NCBI GenBank assembly: GCA_045592125.1
Contig: JAZNUE010000074.1
Coordinates: forward strand, 1-32,773
DNA length: 32,773 bases
Direction of reading: 5' to 3'
Source of the DNA: HGM04593 sp045592125
GTDB lineage: Bacteria > Bacteroidota > Bacteroidia > Bacteroidales > Bacteroidaceae
A program made the position numbers and the translations under genes. Positions 23,712-32,047 of this stretch are shown here, piece after piece (within the stretch, counting starts at the first letter, position 1; every line of letters starts with the position of its first letter). A model generated the notes under the pieces. It had not been told where the DNA came from and did no database searches. It saw only the letters and a program-made list of their open reading frames with translations.

Positions 23712-24974
23712 CTAGAACCTTACAGCAAATCCATGCTTGCCGTTAGCAAAGCTGTACTCCAGCCCGAACTTGTAGAACTCTGCTATTGACTTCACGAGTG
23801 CCAGTCCAAGGCCAGTTGAGCCGCTCTTGCCGCTGGTGTAGAAGCGGTCGAAGAGGCGGGTGGCGTCAAGTGCTTCCTCGCCGCTGTTGCTCACGGTGAG
23901 AGTCCCGTCTGTTACGGAAACATCTACGCTGCCGCCGTCGGCTGTGTGCAGGAAGGCGTTCTTCAGCAGGTTGGTGACAAGTGTTGTCGCTAATGACTCG
24001 TCCATGCTCACTATGAAATGTGCGGGCAGTCCTGTGCTGCACTTTATATCCTTGCCGGCATAGATTTCCTGGTATATTTCAAGTTCATTGTTTACTAGTT
24101 CCACAATGTCAACATCGTGTCTCTCGTTGAACTGTGCGTTCTCAATCTTTGAGATTAGCAGCAAGGTGCGGTTGAGGCGGCTCAGGCGGTGCAGCGACTG
24201 GCGCATCTTGGTGAGCTCGGCAAACTGCTCCTCGGTTAGCGGGGTGTTGTCAATCATCCACTCAATGCGTGTGCCTAGCACGGCAAGCGGTGTCTGCAGC
24301 TCGTGCGAGGCGTTGCCTATGAACAGCTTCTGGCGCTCGTAATATTTCTCGGCACGCCCGATTGTGCTTCTGGCGCTCTCGGTGAGTTTCCTGAACTCTG
24401 TTATGTGCGCGCACACGGGAAGGTCTTCTACGCCATTGCCAAGGTTGTAGCTGTCAAGCCAGGCAAGCAGTCGGTAGAGCGGGCGCATGCTGTAGTTAAA
24501 GATGAGTGCCGTTACGGCAAGTATGGTTAGCGTGAGTATGGCATAGAGCGCTACAAGGTGCCACAGCACAGAGAGCAGCAGGTCCTCGCGCTCGAATGTG
24601 GGTGTGGAGACGGTAAGGAGGTATGTGTGCTCTTCGCTGTCCTTGAATGTCATTGTGAGGGTGCGGGCGGGCTCGGTCTCTCTCTTTTCGGGGATATACA
24701 CCCTGCGGTCCTCAAAATGTATGTATGGGGTATGCTGTGTGCCGCTGCCAAGCGGCTCAATGCTGTAGGTGTTGTTGCTGCCGTCGCTCTGTCCAGGCAG
24801 CTCGCTGCCAGTGAGCGTGCGGCGTATTAGCATGGTGGCATAGTCCTCGAGACTGTCATCGGTCTCGTCATTAATCTCGTTTACCATTGAGAAGTAGAAG
24901 ACTACGGCCCAAACGAGGAGGATGGGCAGCAGGACCAGGGAGAGCCTTAGTGTAACGCGGTATATGAGCTTCAT
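23712..24974 (-). CDS. Sensor histidine kinase
   Basis: A 420-residue inner-membrane kinase. TM1 is about 11-30, followed by a periplasmic sensor of about 105 residues without recognised domain. TM2 is about 136-159, then a linker, the H-box IGNASHELQTPLAV with phospho-acceptor H224, the N-box NLLKNAF (335-341) and the G2 box GSTGLGLAL (385-393). The usual DxGxG of the ATP site reads VSNSGEE, a change seen in related Bacteroidota kinases. The gene overlaps the regulator gene by four bases (ATGA, 24971-24974). The shared promoter motif links this kinase to the exported proteins encoded at 30729-32479, which makes the envelope the likely site of its signal. Confidence 0.94.
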   Translation of the reverse strand: MKLIYRVTLRLSLVLLPILLVWAVVFYFSMVNEINDETDDSLEDYATMLIRRTLTGSELPGQSDGSNNTYSIEPLGSGTQHTPYIHFEDRRVYIPEKRETEPARTLTMTFKDSEEHTYLLTVSTPTFEREDLLLSVLWHLVALYAILTLTILAVTALIFNYSMRPLYRLLAWLDSYNLGNGVEDLPVCAHITEFRKLTESARSTIGRAEKYYERQKLFIGNASHELQTPLAVLGTRIEWMIDNTPLTEEQFAELTKMRQSLHRLSRLNRTLLLISKIENAQFNERHDVDIVELVNNELEIYQEIYAGKDIKCSTGLPAHFIVSMDESLATTLVTNLLKNAFLHTADGGSVDVSVTDGTLTVSNSGEEALDATRLFDRFYTSGKSGSTGLGLALVKSIAEFYKFGLEYSFANGKHGFAVRF

Positions 24975-25654
24975 TCTTCGGTGTCTGTGAATTTGTATCC
25001 GAACCCGTAGACGGCCTTCACGTTAATGCTGGCGCCGGCCTCGGAAAGTTTCTTGCGCAGGTTCTTTATCTGTGCATAGACGAACTGGAAGTTGTCGACC
25101 ATGTCGATGTGGTCGCCCCACACGGCCTCGGCAAGCACTGCCTTGTCTACAATGTGCCCTGGGCGCTGCATGAAGTAGAGCAGTATGTCGAACTCCTTCT
25201 TTAGCAGCGGCACCTCCTTGCCCTCCACCTTTACTGTGCGGCTGCCAAGGTCAAGGGTAATGTTACCTGCCTTCATGCTGTTGCTTACGGCGCCGCTGCC
25301 TCGGCGCATTACGCTCTTTATGCGCGCCGAGAGCTCGGCCATGTAGAACGGCTTGGCAAGGTAGTCGTCGGCGCCAAGGTCAAGGCCTGTTATCTTGTCA
25401 TCGAGCGAGTCGCGTGCCGATATTATGATAACCCGCTCCTCTTTGCCGCTCTTCTTGATTTCCTCGAGCAGCCTGAGGCCGTTGCCGTCGGGCAGCATTA
25501 TGTCAAGCATTATGCAGTCGTAGCTGTAGCCGGCAAGCTTGTCACAGGCGTCAAAGTATGTAGGTGCTGTCTCTACTATATACCCCTCGCCCTGCAGCGC
25601 GCGCTGCATTATCTCACGCAGGGAGGCGTCATCTTCTATTATAAGCAGTTTCAT
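24971..25654 (-). CDS. OmpR/PhoB family response regulator
   Basis: The receiver domain (about 1-115) has the acidic pair D8 and D9, the phospho-acceptor D51 in MLDIMLPDG, and K101 in YLAKPF. The winged-helix DNA-binding domain (about 128-225) contains LLKKEFDILLYFMQRPGHIV, VWGDHIDMVDNFQFVYAQIK and VYGFGYKF. OmpR-type regulators bind tandem direct half-sites about 10-11 bp apart. Exactly such a pair, TTTCAG twice at 11-bp spacing, stands before this gene and before two exported-protein genes further on. Autoregulation is therefore likely. The predicted transcript start is only a few bases from the ATG. Confidence 0.95.
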   Translation of the reverse strand: MKLLIIEDDASLREIMQRALQGEGYIVETAPTYFDACDKLAGYSYDCIMLDIMLPDGNGLRLLEEIKKSGKEERVIIISARDSLDDKITGLDLGADDYLAKPFYMAELSARIKSVMRRGSGAVSNSMKAGNITLDLGSRTVKVEGKEVPLLKKEFDILLYFMQRPGHIVDKAVLAEAVWGDHIDMVDNFQFVYAQIKNLRKKLSEAGASINVKAVYGFGYKFTDTEE

Positions 25655-25665
25655 TGATGTTTTTT

Positions 25666-25700
25666 TAAAGGTAGGGACGGTTTCTGAAAATAAACTGAAA
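25666..25700 (-). promoter_or_regulatory. Two-component operon promoter with tandem TTTCAG sites
   Basis: On the minus strand TTTCAG lies at 25700-25695 and again at 25689-25684, 11 bp apart start to start. CTTTA begins at 25670, 19 bp after the start of the second hexamer, within TACCTTTA, a near-match to TAnnTTTG. No -33 TTTG is present; the hexamers occupy its place. The layout is identical to those at 30592-30626 and 31439-31473. Confidence 0.7.
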
Positions 25701-25750
25701 TGCCGTCTGTCATTCTATATTTGCACTGTCATTGACTCGTTTTACTTTTC

Positions 25751-25798
25751 GCAACCCAAACGGCATAACCTGCGGCTATGCTACGTTTGACCTGTTGC
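25751..25798. repeat. Interrupted inverted repeat between regulator and rnr genes
   Basis: GCAAC, CAAACG and GCATA on the left (25751-25767) pair in order with TATGC, CGTTTG and GTTGC on the right (25777-25798) with short bulges, giving about 16 paired bases. A second small palindrome, CAAAACGTTGTTTTG, follows at about 25818-25832, beside the rnr stop codon. It could be a terminator for rnr (minus strand) or another intergenic repeat. Confidence 0.5.
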
Positions 25799-25831
25799 TG
25801 CAAAACTCGTCGATAACAAAACGTTGTTTTG

Positions 25832-27979
25832 TCATTCTGCCAGTTCAAAGTCGAGCTGCTTGCGGTCGAGGTTGGCGCGTGTAATGCGTATGCGTACAGG
25901 GTCGCCAATTGTGAACTTGCGGTGGGTGCGGCGCCCTATGAGGCAGTAGTTAGCGTCGTCAAACTCATAGTAGTCGTCCTGCAGGGTGCGCATAGGAATC
26001 ATTCCCTCGCACTTGTTCTCGTTAATCTCGGCATAGAGCCCCCACTCGGTAACGCCGCTTATGACGGCGTCGTACTCCTCGCCAATGTGCTCGCTCATGA
26101 ACTCTACCTGCTTGTACTTTATGCTCGCCCGCTCGGCATTGGCGGCTACCTGCTCTTGGGCCGAGCAGTGCTCGCACATATCCTCGTACTTGGGCTTGCT
26201 CACTGTGCGTGACTCAAGGGTGAGGTAGCGGTGCAGCAGGCGGTGCACAAGCAAGTCGGGGTAGCGGCGGATGGGAGAGGTGAAGTGCGAGTAGTAGCGG
26301 AAAGCAAGGCCGTAGTGCCCTATGTTCTCGGTGGAGTAGCGTGCCTTCTGCATCGTTCGCAGCGAGATCTGCTCAATGACATTCTGCTCCTTGGTGCCGT
26401 GAACATCCTTTAGCAGGCTGTTGAGCGCGGTGGCCGATGTGGTGCGCCCCGAAGCGCTCTTCATCTTGTAGCCCAGCTTGGTGACGAACTTCGAGAGCAT
26501 GGCAATCTTCTCGGGGTCGGGCTGGTCGTGTATGCGGTATACAAAGACCTTGGGGTTCTTGTTTGCTGTTGTCTTGCGGCCAATCTTCTCGGCAACAGTG
26601 CGGTTGGCAAGGAGCATGAACTCCTCAATGAGCTGGTGCGACTCGTTGCTCTCGGTGAAGAATACCGACAGCGGCTTGCCGTCGTCATCGAGACGGAACC
26701 TCACCTCGGCCTGCTGGAAGTCTATCGCGCCTGCCTGGAAGCGCTTCTCGCGCATTTTCTGTGCCAGCGTGTTCAGCACGCTTATCTCATTATAGTACTC
26801 TCCTTCGCCCTTTTCTATGATATCCTGTACCTCCTCGTAGCAGAAGCGGCGGTCGCTCTTTATTATTGAGCGCGCTATGTGTGATTTCTTCACTTCGGCC
26901 TTCTCGTTCATGGTGAAGATTACCGAGTATGTGAGCTTCTCCTCATTGGGGCGCAGCGAGCAGAGGAAGTTGCAGAGGTGCTCGGGGAGCATGGGGATTG
27001 TGCGGTCGACAAGATAGATTGATGTCGCACGCTTGAAGGCCTCCTTGTCTATTATGCTGCCTTCGGTAACGTAGTGCGAGACGTCGGCAATGTGTACGCC
27101 CACTTCCCACATGCCATCACCTGCAGGGCGTATCGAGAGCGCGTCGTCAAAGTCCTTTGCGTCGGCAGGGTCTATGGTGAAGGTGGTTACTCCGCGGAAG
27201 TCCTCGCGCTTGGCAATCTCCTCGTCGGTTATGCCTGATGGCAGCTTTGCCGCTGCCTCTTCAACAGCCTCGGGGTATTTGTAGGGCAGTCCGAACTCGG
27301 CAAGTATGGCGTTCATCTCTGCGTCGTTCTCGCCGCTCTTGCCCAGTATGTCAATGACCTTGCCCACAGGGTTCTTGCTCTCCAAGGGCCACTCAAGCAG
27401 CCTGACAACGGCCTTGTCGCCGTTCTTGCCGCCCTTGAGCATATCCTTGGGGATGAATATGTCGTTGGGCATTATACGGTTCTCGGTGATGAGGAAGGCG
27501 TAGTGCCTCTCCACATGCAGCTCGCCCACAAAGGTGTCGTGTACGCGTTTCACAATCTCCACGACCTCTCCTTCGCGCCCGCGTCCGCGGCGGCGTGCGA
27601 AGAGGGCCACGCGCACAAGGTCGTCGGTGAGGGCATGGGCCGAGTTGCGCTCGCTAATGAGCACAGGCTCGCTGCCATCATCGGGGTAGAACTCGTTGTA
27701 TCCGTCCTTGCTGCGCGAGAATGTTCCGAACAGCATTGAGCTGTTGCCTGATAGCACATATCTCCTGAACTCGGGCTCCATTATGAACCCGTCGAAGACC
27801 ATGTCGTCAAGAATCTCCACGCAGAGAGTCCTTGACGATGTAGACGTCAGTCCCAGTTCCCTGAATATCTCCTTTGGACTCAGCATCTTGCCCTGGTTGT
27901 GGTTGAACAACGATACAAGCATCTCTCCGAGGGCGTTCTTGTTTATGCGGCCCTTTCCTTTTCCACCTTTCTTTGCCAT
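25832..27979 (-). CDS. rnr: Ribonuclease R
   Basis: RNase R is a processive 3'-5' exoribonuclease that degrades structured RNA in the cytoplasm. A basic N-terminus (KKGGKGKGR) and a winged-helix-like region are followed by cold-shock-type OB folds (about 80-215). The RNB catalytic domain (about 260-590) has its metal-binding aspartates in TIDPADAKDFDDALS (D270, D273, D276, D278, D279). A C-terminal S1 domain (about 630-714) starts near GEEYDAVISGVTEWGLYAEI. The length of 715 residues is typical. It stands alone on the minus strand. Confidence 0.95.
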   Translation of the reverse strand: MAKKGGKGKGRINKNALGEMLVSLFNHNQGKMLSPKEIFRELGLTSTSSRTLCVEILDDMVFDGFIMEPEFRRYVLSGNSSMLFGTFSRSKDGYNEFYPDDGSEPVLISERNSAHALTDDLVRVALFARRRGRGREGEVVEIVKRVHDTFVGELHVERHYAFLITENRIMPNDIFIPKDMLKGGKNGDKAVVRLLEWPLESKNPVGKVIDILGKSGENDAEMNAILAEFGLPYKYPEAVEEAAAKLPSGITDEEIAKREDFRGVTTFTIDPADAKDFDDALSIRPAGDGMWEVGVHIADVSHYVTEGSIIDKEAFKRATSIYLVDRTIPMLPEHLCNFLCSLRPNEEKLTYSVIFTMNEKAEVKKSHIARSIIKSDRRFCYEEVQDIIEKGEGEYYNEISVLNTLAQKMREKRFQAGAIDFQQAEVRFRLDDDGKPLSVFFTESNESHQLIEEFMLLANRTVAEKIGRKTTANKNPKVFVYRIHDQPDPEKIAMLSKFVTKLGYKMKSASGRTTSATALNSLLKDVHGTKEQNVIEQISLRTMQKARYSTENIGHYGLAFRYYSHFTSPIRRYPDLLVHRLLHRYLTLESRTVSKPKYEDMCEHCSAQEQVAANAERASIKYKQVEFMSEHIGEEYDAVISGVTEWGLYAEINENKCEGMIPMRTLQDDYYEFDDANYCLIGRRTHRKFTIGDPVRIRITRANLDRKQLDFELAE

Positions 27980-28396
27980 AGCGCTATGTTTTTATTGTTC
28001 TAAAAATGGTGTGATTTAATAGGTAATATAGAATATTTAAAACTGGTATTTTACGAAACTGGTTGCTTGCCTTTATTGATTAAAGTTCTGATTGCCCACA
28101 ATTGTATATATCTATAATTATGCCAAATAATACTGATACCCTTTTGTTCCATCCGATGTCTGCAATTGTCTTTTGGTCAAGCAAAAGTTAAATTTGGTAT
28201 CTTTTCTTTGTTTGCTGGCATATTCTTGTATCGTGTTATTGCGCTTGATAAAACAAGATAAGCCACCTGGCTAAAGTACAAAAAAAGATAATAAATTTAA
28301 AGTTTGATATACTATTAAATATTAAACTTTTTTAGATGTTTACTTCCGTTTCTTTGCACTATCTTTGTGAAAAATATTATAGTCACATAATTCTAA
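27980..28396. other. AT-rich divergent intergenic region
   Basis: This gap of about 417 bases separates rnr (minus) from the epimerase gene (plus). Visible elements are a short palindrome AGCC-ACCT-GGCT (28261-28272), an inverted repeat AAAGTTTGATA (28299-28309) against TATTAAACTTT (28320-28330) with one mismatch, and the epimerase promoter. I see no open frame or structured RNA that I can identify. Confidence 0.5.
28360..28367 (+). promoter_or_regulatory. -7 box of the epimerase-PAP2 operon
   Basis: TATCTTTG is a perfect TAnnTTTG element 29 bases before the ATG at 28397. The -33 position (28337-28340) reads TGTT rather than TTTG. The inverted repeat at 28299-28330 lies just upstream. Confidence 0.6.
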
Positions 28397-29404
28397 ATGA
28401 AAATCCTGGTTACAGGAGCAAGCGGTTTCATCGGGAGCTATGCCGTTGAGAAGGGGCTGGAAATGGGGTTCAGTCTCTGGGCTGGCGTGCGCAGCGGCAG
28501 CAGCCGCAGGTACCTGGGCGACGGGCGCATAGGCTTCATTGAGCTTGATTTTTTGTCCAGGGAGCGGCTCGTGGAGCAGCTGGAGGCGTTTAAGGCCTCC
28601 CATGGCAAGTGGGACTATATAGTGCACGCCGCGGGGGTTACGAAATGTCTCGATAAGGAGGAGTTCTTCAAGGTAAACTATGAGGGTACAAGGAATTTTG
28701 TGGACGCCCTTGCCCAGGCAGGCATGCAGCCGCGGAAACTCATATACCTGAGCTCGCTCAGTATCTTTGGCCCGCTGCATGAGCGGCAGCCCTACACGCC
28801 AATACTTGAGAGCGACGTCCCAGCGCCAAATACTGCATATGGCCAAAGCAAGCTGCTTGCCGAAAGGTATATAATGGAGCATGCCGGGTTCCCGTACATT
28901 ATACTGCGCCCTACAGGCGTATATGGTCCTCGCGAGCGCGACTATTACCAGATGGCGGTGAGCATAAGGAACCATATTGATTTTGCTGTGGGTTACCGGC
29001 CGCAGGTAATCACTTTCATATATGTGAAGGACCTTGTGAAGGCAATATACATGGCAATGGAGAGCAGGGTGGAGAACCGCTGCTACTTTGTGAGCGAGCC
29101 CTGCGGCTACAGCAGCCGCGCTTTCAGCGACTGTCTTCAGCGCGAGATGGGCGTAAAGAGAGTGCTGCACATAAAGGCGCCTGTGTGGGTGCTCAAGGTA
29201 GTGTGCGTGTGTGCCGGATGGCTCTCGCGCCTCACGGGAAGGCCGGGCACGCTCAATGCCGACAAATACAAGATAATGAAACAACGTAACTGGCTTTGCG
29301 ACACTACGCCCATTGAGAAGGAACTGGGCTACAGCATAGGCTATCCGCTAGAGGAGGGTGTCAAGGAGACAGTCAAATGGTACAGAGAGGAAAAATGGCT
29401 ATAG
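28397..29404 (+). CDS. NAD-dependent epimerase/dehydratase (extended SDR)
   Basis: A 335-residue extended short-chain dehydrogenase/reductase. The dinucleotide-binding motif is TGASGFIG (6-13), the catalytic pair is Y148 and K152 in YGQSK, and RPTGVYGPRERDYYQM follows as in sugar epimerases and 3-beta-hydroxysteroid-type reductases. A hydrophobic stretch near VWVLKVVCVCAGWLS suggests membrane association. The substrate is probably a nucleotide sugar or a lipid-linked intermediate. It overlaps the PAP2 gene by ten bases, so both products likely act in one lipid or glycan pathway. Confidence 0.9.
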   Translation: MKILVTGASGFIGSYAVEKGLEMGFSLWAGVRSGSSRRYLGDGRIGFIELDFLSRERLVEQLEAFKASHGKWDYIVHAAGVTKCLDKEEFFKVNYEGTRNFVDALAQAGMQPRKLIYLSSLSIFGPLHERQPYTPILESDVPAPNTAYGQSKLLAERYIMEHAGFPYIILRPTGVYGPRERDYYQMAVSIRNHIDFAVGYRPQVITFIYVKDLVKAIYMAMESRVENRCYFVSEPCGYSSRAFSDCLQREMGVKRVLHIKAPVWVLKVVCVCAGWLSRLTGRPGTLNADKYKIMKQRNWLCDTTPIEKELGYSIGYPLEEGVKETVKWYREEKWL

Positions 29405-30354
29405 ACTTGCTCAAGCGCGAGAAACTTGAAATCAGGTTCCTTGCAGTGGAGAAACTGAATATTCTCTACAATCTTTTCACTACAATACTTATCATCATAT
29501 TCTATGACAGGCTGAACGACCCTCAGGGCATGCTCATGGGGCGCTTTGTCATTGCAGCAGGCACGTTTGCCGTGATATATATGTACACGCTCTATCCTTC
29601 AAAGGCCATAAGGCTCGTGAGGATGGTGTCGCAGATGTTCCTGCTGAACTACTGGTACCCCGATACATTCGAGTTCAACAGGATTTTCCCTAACCTCGAC
29701 CACCTGTTCGCTACGCTCGAGCTCGGTCTATTCGGCTGCCAGCCAGCGCTGCTGTTCGACCAGGTGTGCAGCGGCATTGTATGGCGCGAGCTCTTCAACC
29801 TGGGCTACTGGCTCTATTACCCAATGATTGCTGTGGTATCGTTCTTCTACTTCTTCCGCCGCCCAAAGGATGTTGAGCGCTGTACTTTCATCATAATGGC
29901 GTCGTTCTTCCTCTATTACACATTGTACATGTTCCTGCCGGTAGCAGGGCCGCAGTTCTATTTCCCTGTAATTGGCGAGGAACTTGCTGCAGCGGGGCCT
30001 TATCCTGAGATTGGCAATTACTTTGACCTTAACCCAGAAATCTCTATTGCGCAGGAAGGAAAAGGCGCGCTGTTTACCGAGCTGGTGGGCATGGCGCAGA
30101 GTGCGGGCGAGCGCCCAACGGCGGCATTCCCCAGCTCGCATATAGGTGTCTCTGTTGTGCTCATGATTCTCTCTTTCAGGACAAGCAGGCGCCTTGGCGC
30201 AGTGCTGTTCCCAATCTTTGTGCTGCTATGCTGTGCAACGGTCTACATTAAGGCGCATTACCTTATTGACGCCATTGCGGGCCTTGTGACAGGTGTCGTA
30301 GTCTATTATATTGCCGCATGGCTCTACAAGCGGTTCTTTAAGGAGGATTGCTGA
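29395..30354 (+). CDS. PAP2 superfamily membrane phosphatase
   Basis: An integral membrane protein with about six hydrophobic spans, counted from the ATG at 29395 (319 residues). PAP2 motifs are GERPTAAFPSSHIG with H249 and, after one span, KAHYLID with H288 and D292. The central loop carries FLPVAGPQFYFPV. The family removes phosphate from lipid phosphates or moves head groups; AUR1-like inositol-phosphorylceramide synthases have a similar layout, so sphingolipid head-group transfer is an alternative. An in-frame ATG at 29377 lies deeper in the epimerase gene and is less likely. Confidence 0.88.
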   Translation: MAIDLLKREKLEIRFLAVEKLNILYNLFTTILIIIFYDRLNDPQGMLMGRFVIAAGTFAVIYMYTLYPSKAIRLVRMVSQMFLLNYWYPDTFEFNRIFPNLDHLFATLELGLFGCQPALLFDQVCSGIVWRELFNLGYWLYYPMIAVVSFFYFFRRPKDVERCTFIIMASFFLYYTLYMFLPVAGPQFYFPVIGEELAAAGPYPEIGNYFDLNPEISIAQEGKGALFTELVGMAQSAGERPTAAFPSSHIGVSVVLMILSFRTSRRLGAVLFPIFVLLCCATVYIKAHYLIDAIAGLVTGVVVYYIAAWLYKRFFKEDC

Positions 30355-30474
30355 CGTTATCTCTTGTGCCTCACTCATATTGGCAGGCTTCATCTTGCCA
30401 TATATGTCATTGAAGGCCTCTGGCCCCTGTGTCCTTAAGGGCAGGCCTTGTATCTTGTCAATTCTTTCAGGCCT

Positions 30475-30516
30475 AAAGGGACTGTGTCAAAATTATTTTG
30501 GCATAGTCCCTTTTTT
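30475..30516 (+). terminator. Terminator of the epimerase-PAP2 operon
   Basis: AAAGGGACT pairs with AGTCCCTTT around an inner CAAAA/TTTTG stem, and the T-run extends to 30516. Hairpins built on GGGACT...AGTCCC are familiar terminators in this phylum. It lies about 120 bases after the PAP2 stop codon. Confidence 0.8.
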
Positions 30517-30591
30517 CTTTCTCAAGAACAGCAAGACCAGAGTTCCTGAATTTTATAGATAGTCTCTATAAATTATAAAAATGGAGTGAAA

Positions 30592-30626
30592 TTTCAGATT
30601 CTTTTCAGATTCGTTTATGAACTTTG
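30592..30626 (+). promoter_or_regulatory. Promoter with tandem TTTCAG sites before the beta-barrel gene
   Basis: TTTCAG at 30592-30597 and 30603-30608 (11 bp apart) is followed by CTTTG at 30622-30626, starting 19 bp after the start of the second hexamer. The octamer CGTAACAA follows at 30630-30637, as in the promoter at 31439. This geometry equals the two-component operon promoter, so control by the regulator encoded at 24971-25654 is proposed. Confidence 0.7.
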
Positions 30627-30728
30627 TCCCGTAACAAACCGGAAACCCTCGGCCATGGCTATTGGGCGTGTACGATGGAATGTGTTATAGATAAAGAATT
30701 ATATATTGAACAGAAACAACTAGCAATA

Positions 30729-31370
30729 ATGGGAAAAATCAGGAACTTCTTTGCAGTCTTGGCCTTTATTTCAGCAGCGGCAGCAAATGCCACAGCAACA
30801 GTGCAATCATATGGAAGTGCGGTTCACGAGAAGAAAAGGTGGTCCAATGTGGCACTGTCTTATAATGCGGTTAATTTTGATATGGATATGGATGTGGACC
30901 ATGACTTTATACATGGTATTGATTTGGGATATCTTTATGCTGTTTCCCTCTCCGCCAACGTGCCTTTATACATAGAAGGCGGCCTGTTGGCTAACTGTGC
31001 TTTTGGAGAACTGTATGCCAGGAATGGAGTGTCAATCTCGGCAAGTGTATTCTCTTTGAAAGTTCCTTTGAATCTGGGATACAAAGTGAACCTTGGCAGG
31101 AAGTTCTCGCTGCTCCCTTATGCCGGGCTCTATTTCAAAGGCAATCTGGACGGTGAAGTGTCATTTGAGTATAAAGGCGAGGATGAGGATTATGATATGT
31201 TTGACAAAGACGAAGGTAATGGAGAGCGTTTCCAGTTTGGAATGAATGCGGGTATAAGGTGTTATGTAAGCAATTTCAGTATTGGCGTAGCCTACGGACT
31301 TGACTTCAATGAAGTTATGGATGATACGGATGTCTCAGGCATAAGCCTCAGCGTGGGACTCTGCTTCTAG
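30729..31370 (+). CDS. Exported beta-barrel outer-membrane protein, porin-like
   Basis: From the ATG at 30729 the protein (213 residues) begins with a clear signal peptide (GKIRNFFAVLAFISAAAANA). It continues as alternating polar and hydrophobic strands (WSNVALSYNAVNF, GIDLGYLYAVSLSANV, LLPYAGLYFKGNL, FGMNAGIRCYV) and ends in a terminal Phe (SVGLCF), the pattern of small outer-membrane beta-barrels. Acidic, probably surface-exposed loops (DMDMDVDHD, GEDEDYDMFDKDEGN) could bind cations. The frame extends upstream to a TTG at 30624, but that lies inside the -7 region, so the later ATG with the signal peptide is chosen. Shared promoter motifs link it to the two-component system. Confidence 0.82.
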   Translation: MGKIRNFFAVLAFISAAAANATATVQSYGSAVHEKKRWSNVALSYNAVNFDMDMDVDHDFIHGIDLGYLYAVSLSANVPLYIEGGLLANCAFGELYARNGVSISASVFSLKVPLNLGYKVNLGRKFSLLPYAGLYFKGNLDGEVSFEYKGEDEDYDMFDKDEGNGERFQFGMNAGIRCYVSNFSIGVAYGLDFNEVMDDTDVSGISLSVGLCF

Positions 31371-31438
31371 AGATATTCCTCATCCTAGATTCAGGCAATT
31401 CCAAAAAAAGATGATAAAAAATAGAAAAGTAAATTAAA

Positions 31439-31473
31439 TTTCAGATTCATTTCAGAATCATGTATAACCTTTG
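31439..31473 (+). promoter_or_regulatory. Promoter with tandem TTTCAG sites before the PepSY-like genes
   Basis: TTTCAG at 31439-31444 and 31450-31455 (11 bp apart) is followed by CTTTG at 31469-31473, 19 bp after the start of the second hexamer. The octamer CGTAACAA at 31477-31484 sits at the same offset as in the promoter at 30592. A leader of about 95 bases precedes the ATG at 31574. Confidence 0.7.
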
Positions 31474-31573
31474 CAGCGTAACAAGTGCGGAAGAGCAATG
31501 AAAAGCGCACTCTGTTGAAACAAAAAGAGAGAAATGAATGTTAGATAACTAATCAAAAAAACAACTAGGTATT

Positions 31574-32008
31574 ATGAAAAAGATTTTTGTTCTGTTTGCA
31601 GTAGTATTTTCTTTTAGTGCAGCAATGGCCTTTGGCGACAAGGTGATAGGCAAGAACCAGCTCCCTGCCCAGGCGCAGAGTTTCCTTAACGAGAACTTCG
31701 CCGATGTCAAGATTTCATACGCAAAGCATGAGACCGATTTCCTGGAGCGCTCCTATGAGGTTGTGCTTGCCGACGGCACTAAGCTCGAGTTCACCAACAA
31801 AGGCGCATGGAAAGAGGTTGACTGCCGTTATGGCGAAGTCCCTGCAGCCGTGGTCCCTGCTCCAATAAAGGACTACATCGCGGAGAACTATGCAGGAGAG
31901 AAGGTGCTGAAGATTGAGCGCGACAGCAGGGGCTACGAGGTAAAGCTCTCGAACAGGCTCGAGCTCACGTTTAACAATGACTTCAGGATTGTGGATATTG
32001 ACGACTAG
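31574..32008 (+). CDS. Periplasmic PepSY-like domain protein
   Basis: A 144-residue protein with a Sec signal peptide (KKIFVLFAVVFSFSAAMA, cleavage expected after about residue 19). Two PepSY-like (DUF2874-type) repeats follow. The first contains LPAQAQSFLNENFADVKISY and YEVVLADGTKLEFTNKGAWK. The second contains PAPIKDYIAENYAGEKVLKI and GYEVKLSNRLELTFNNDFR. Such proteins are small periplasmic modules often found with two-component systems in Bacteroidota; binding or sensing is suspected, but no activity is established. It carries the TTTCAG promoter and is followed 39 bases later by a related lipoprotein gene. Confidence 0.88.
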   Translation: MKKIFVLFAVVFSFSAAMAFGDKVIGKNQLPAQAQSFLNENFADVKISYAKHETDFLERSYEVVLADGTKLEFTNKGAWKEVDCRYGEVPAAVVPAPIKDYIAENYAGEKVLKIERDSRGYEVKLSNRLELTFNNDFRIVDIDD

Positions 32009-32047
32009 GCAAGCTATATTTGACAACTTCCAACAGCTAGACAACTT

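Larger units (their letters stand above)
30355..30728. other. Intergenic region with hairpins, terminator and promoter
   Basis: It contains a hairpin AAGGCCT (30413-30419) / AGGCCTT (30443-30449), a strong terminator (30475-30516), a regulated promoter (30592-30626) and a leader of about 95 bases before the ATG at 30729. On the minus strand an uninterrupted, protein-like frame without a start codon runs across about 30355-30480. Confidence 0.5.

Noticed and set aside
30624..30728. Upstream extension of the beta-barrel gene to a TTG codon
   Set aside because: The TTG is part of the -7 region of the regulated promoter and cannot be transcribed from it. The signal peptide starts at the ATG at 30729.
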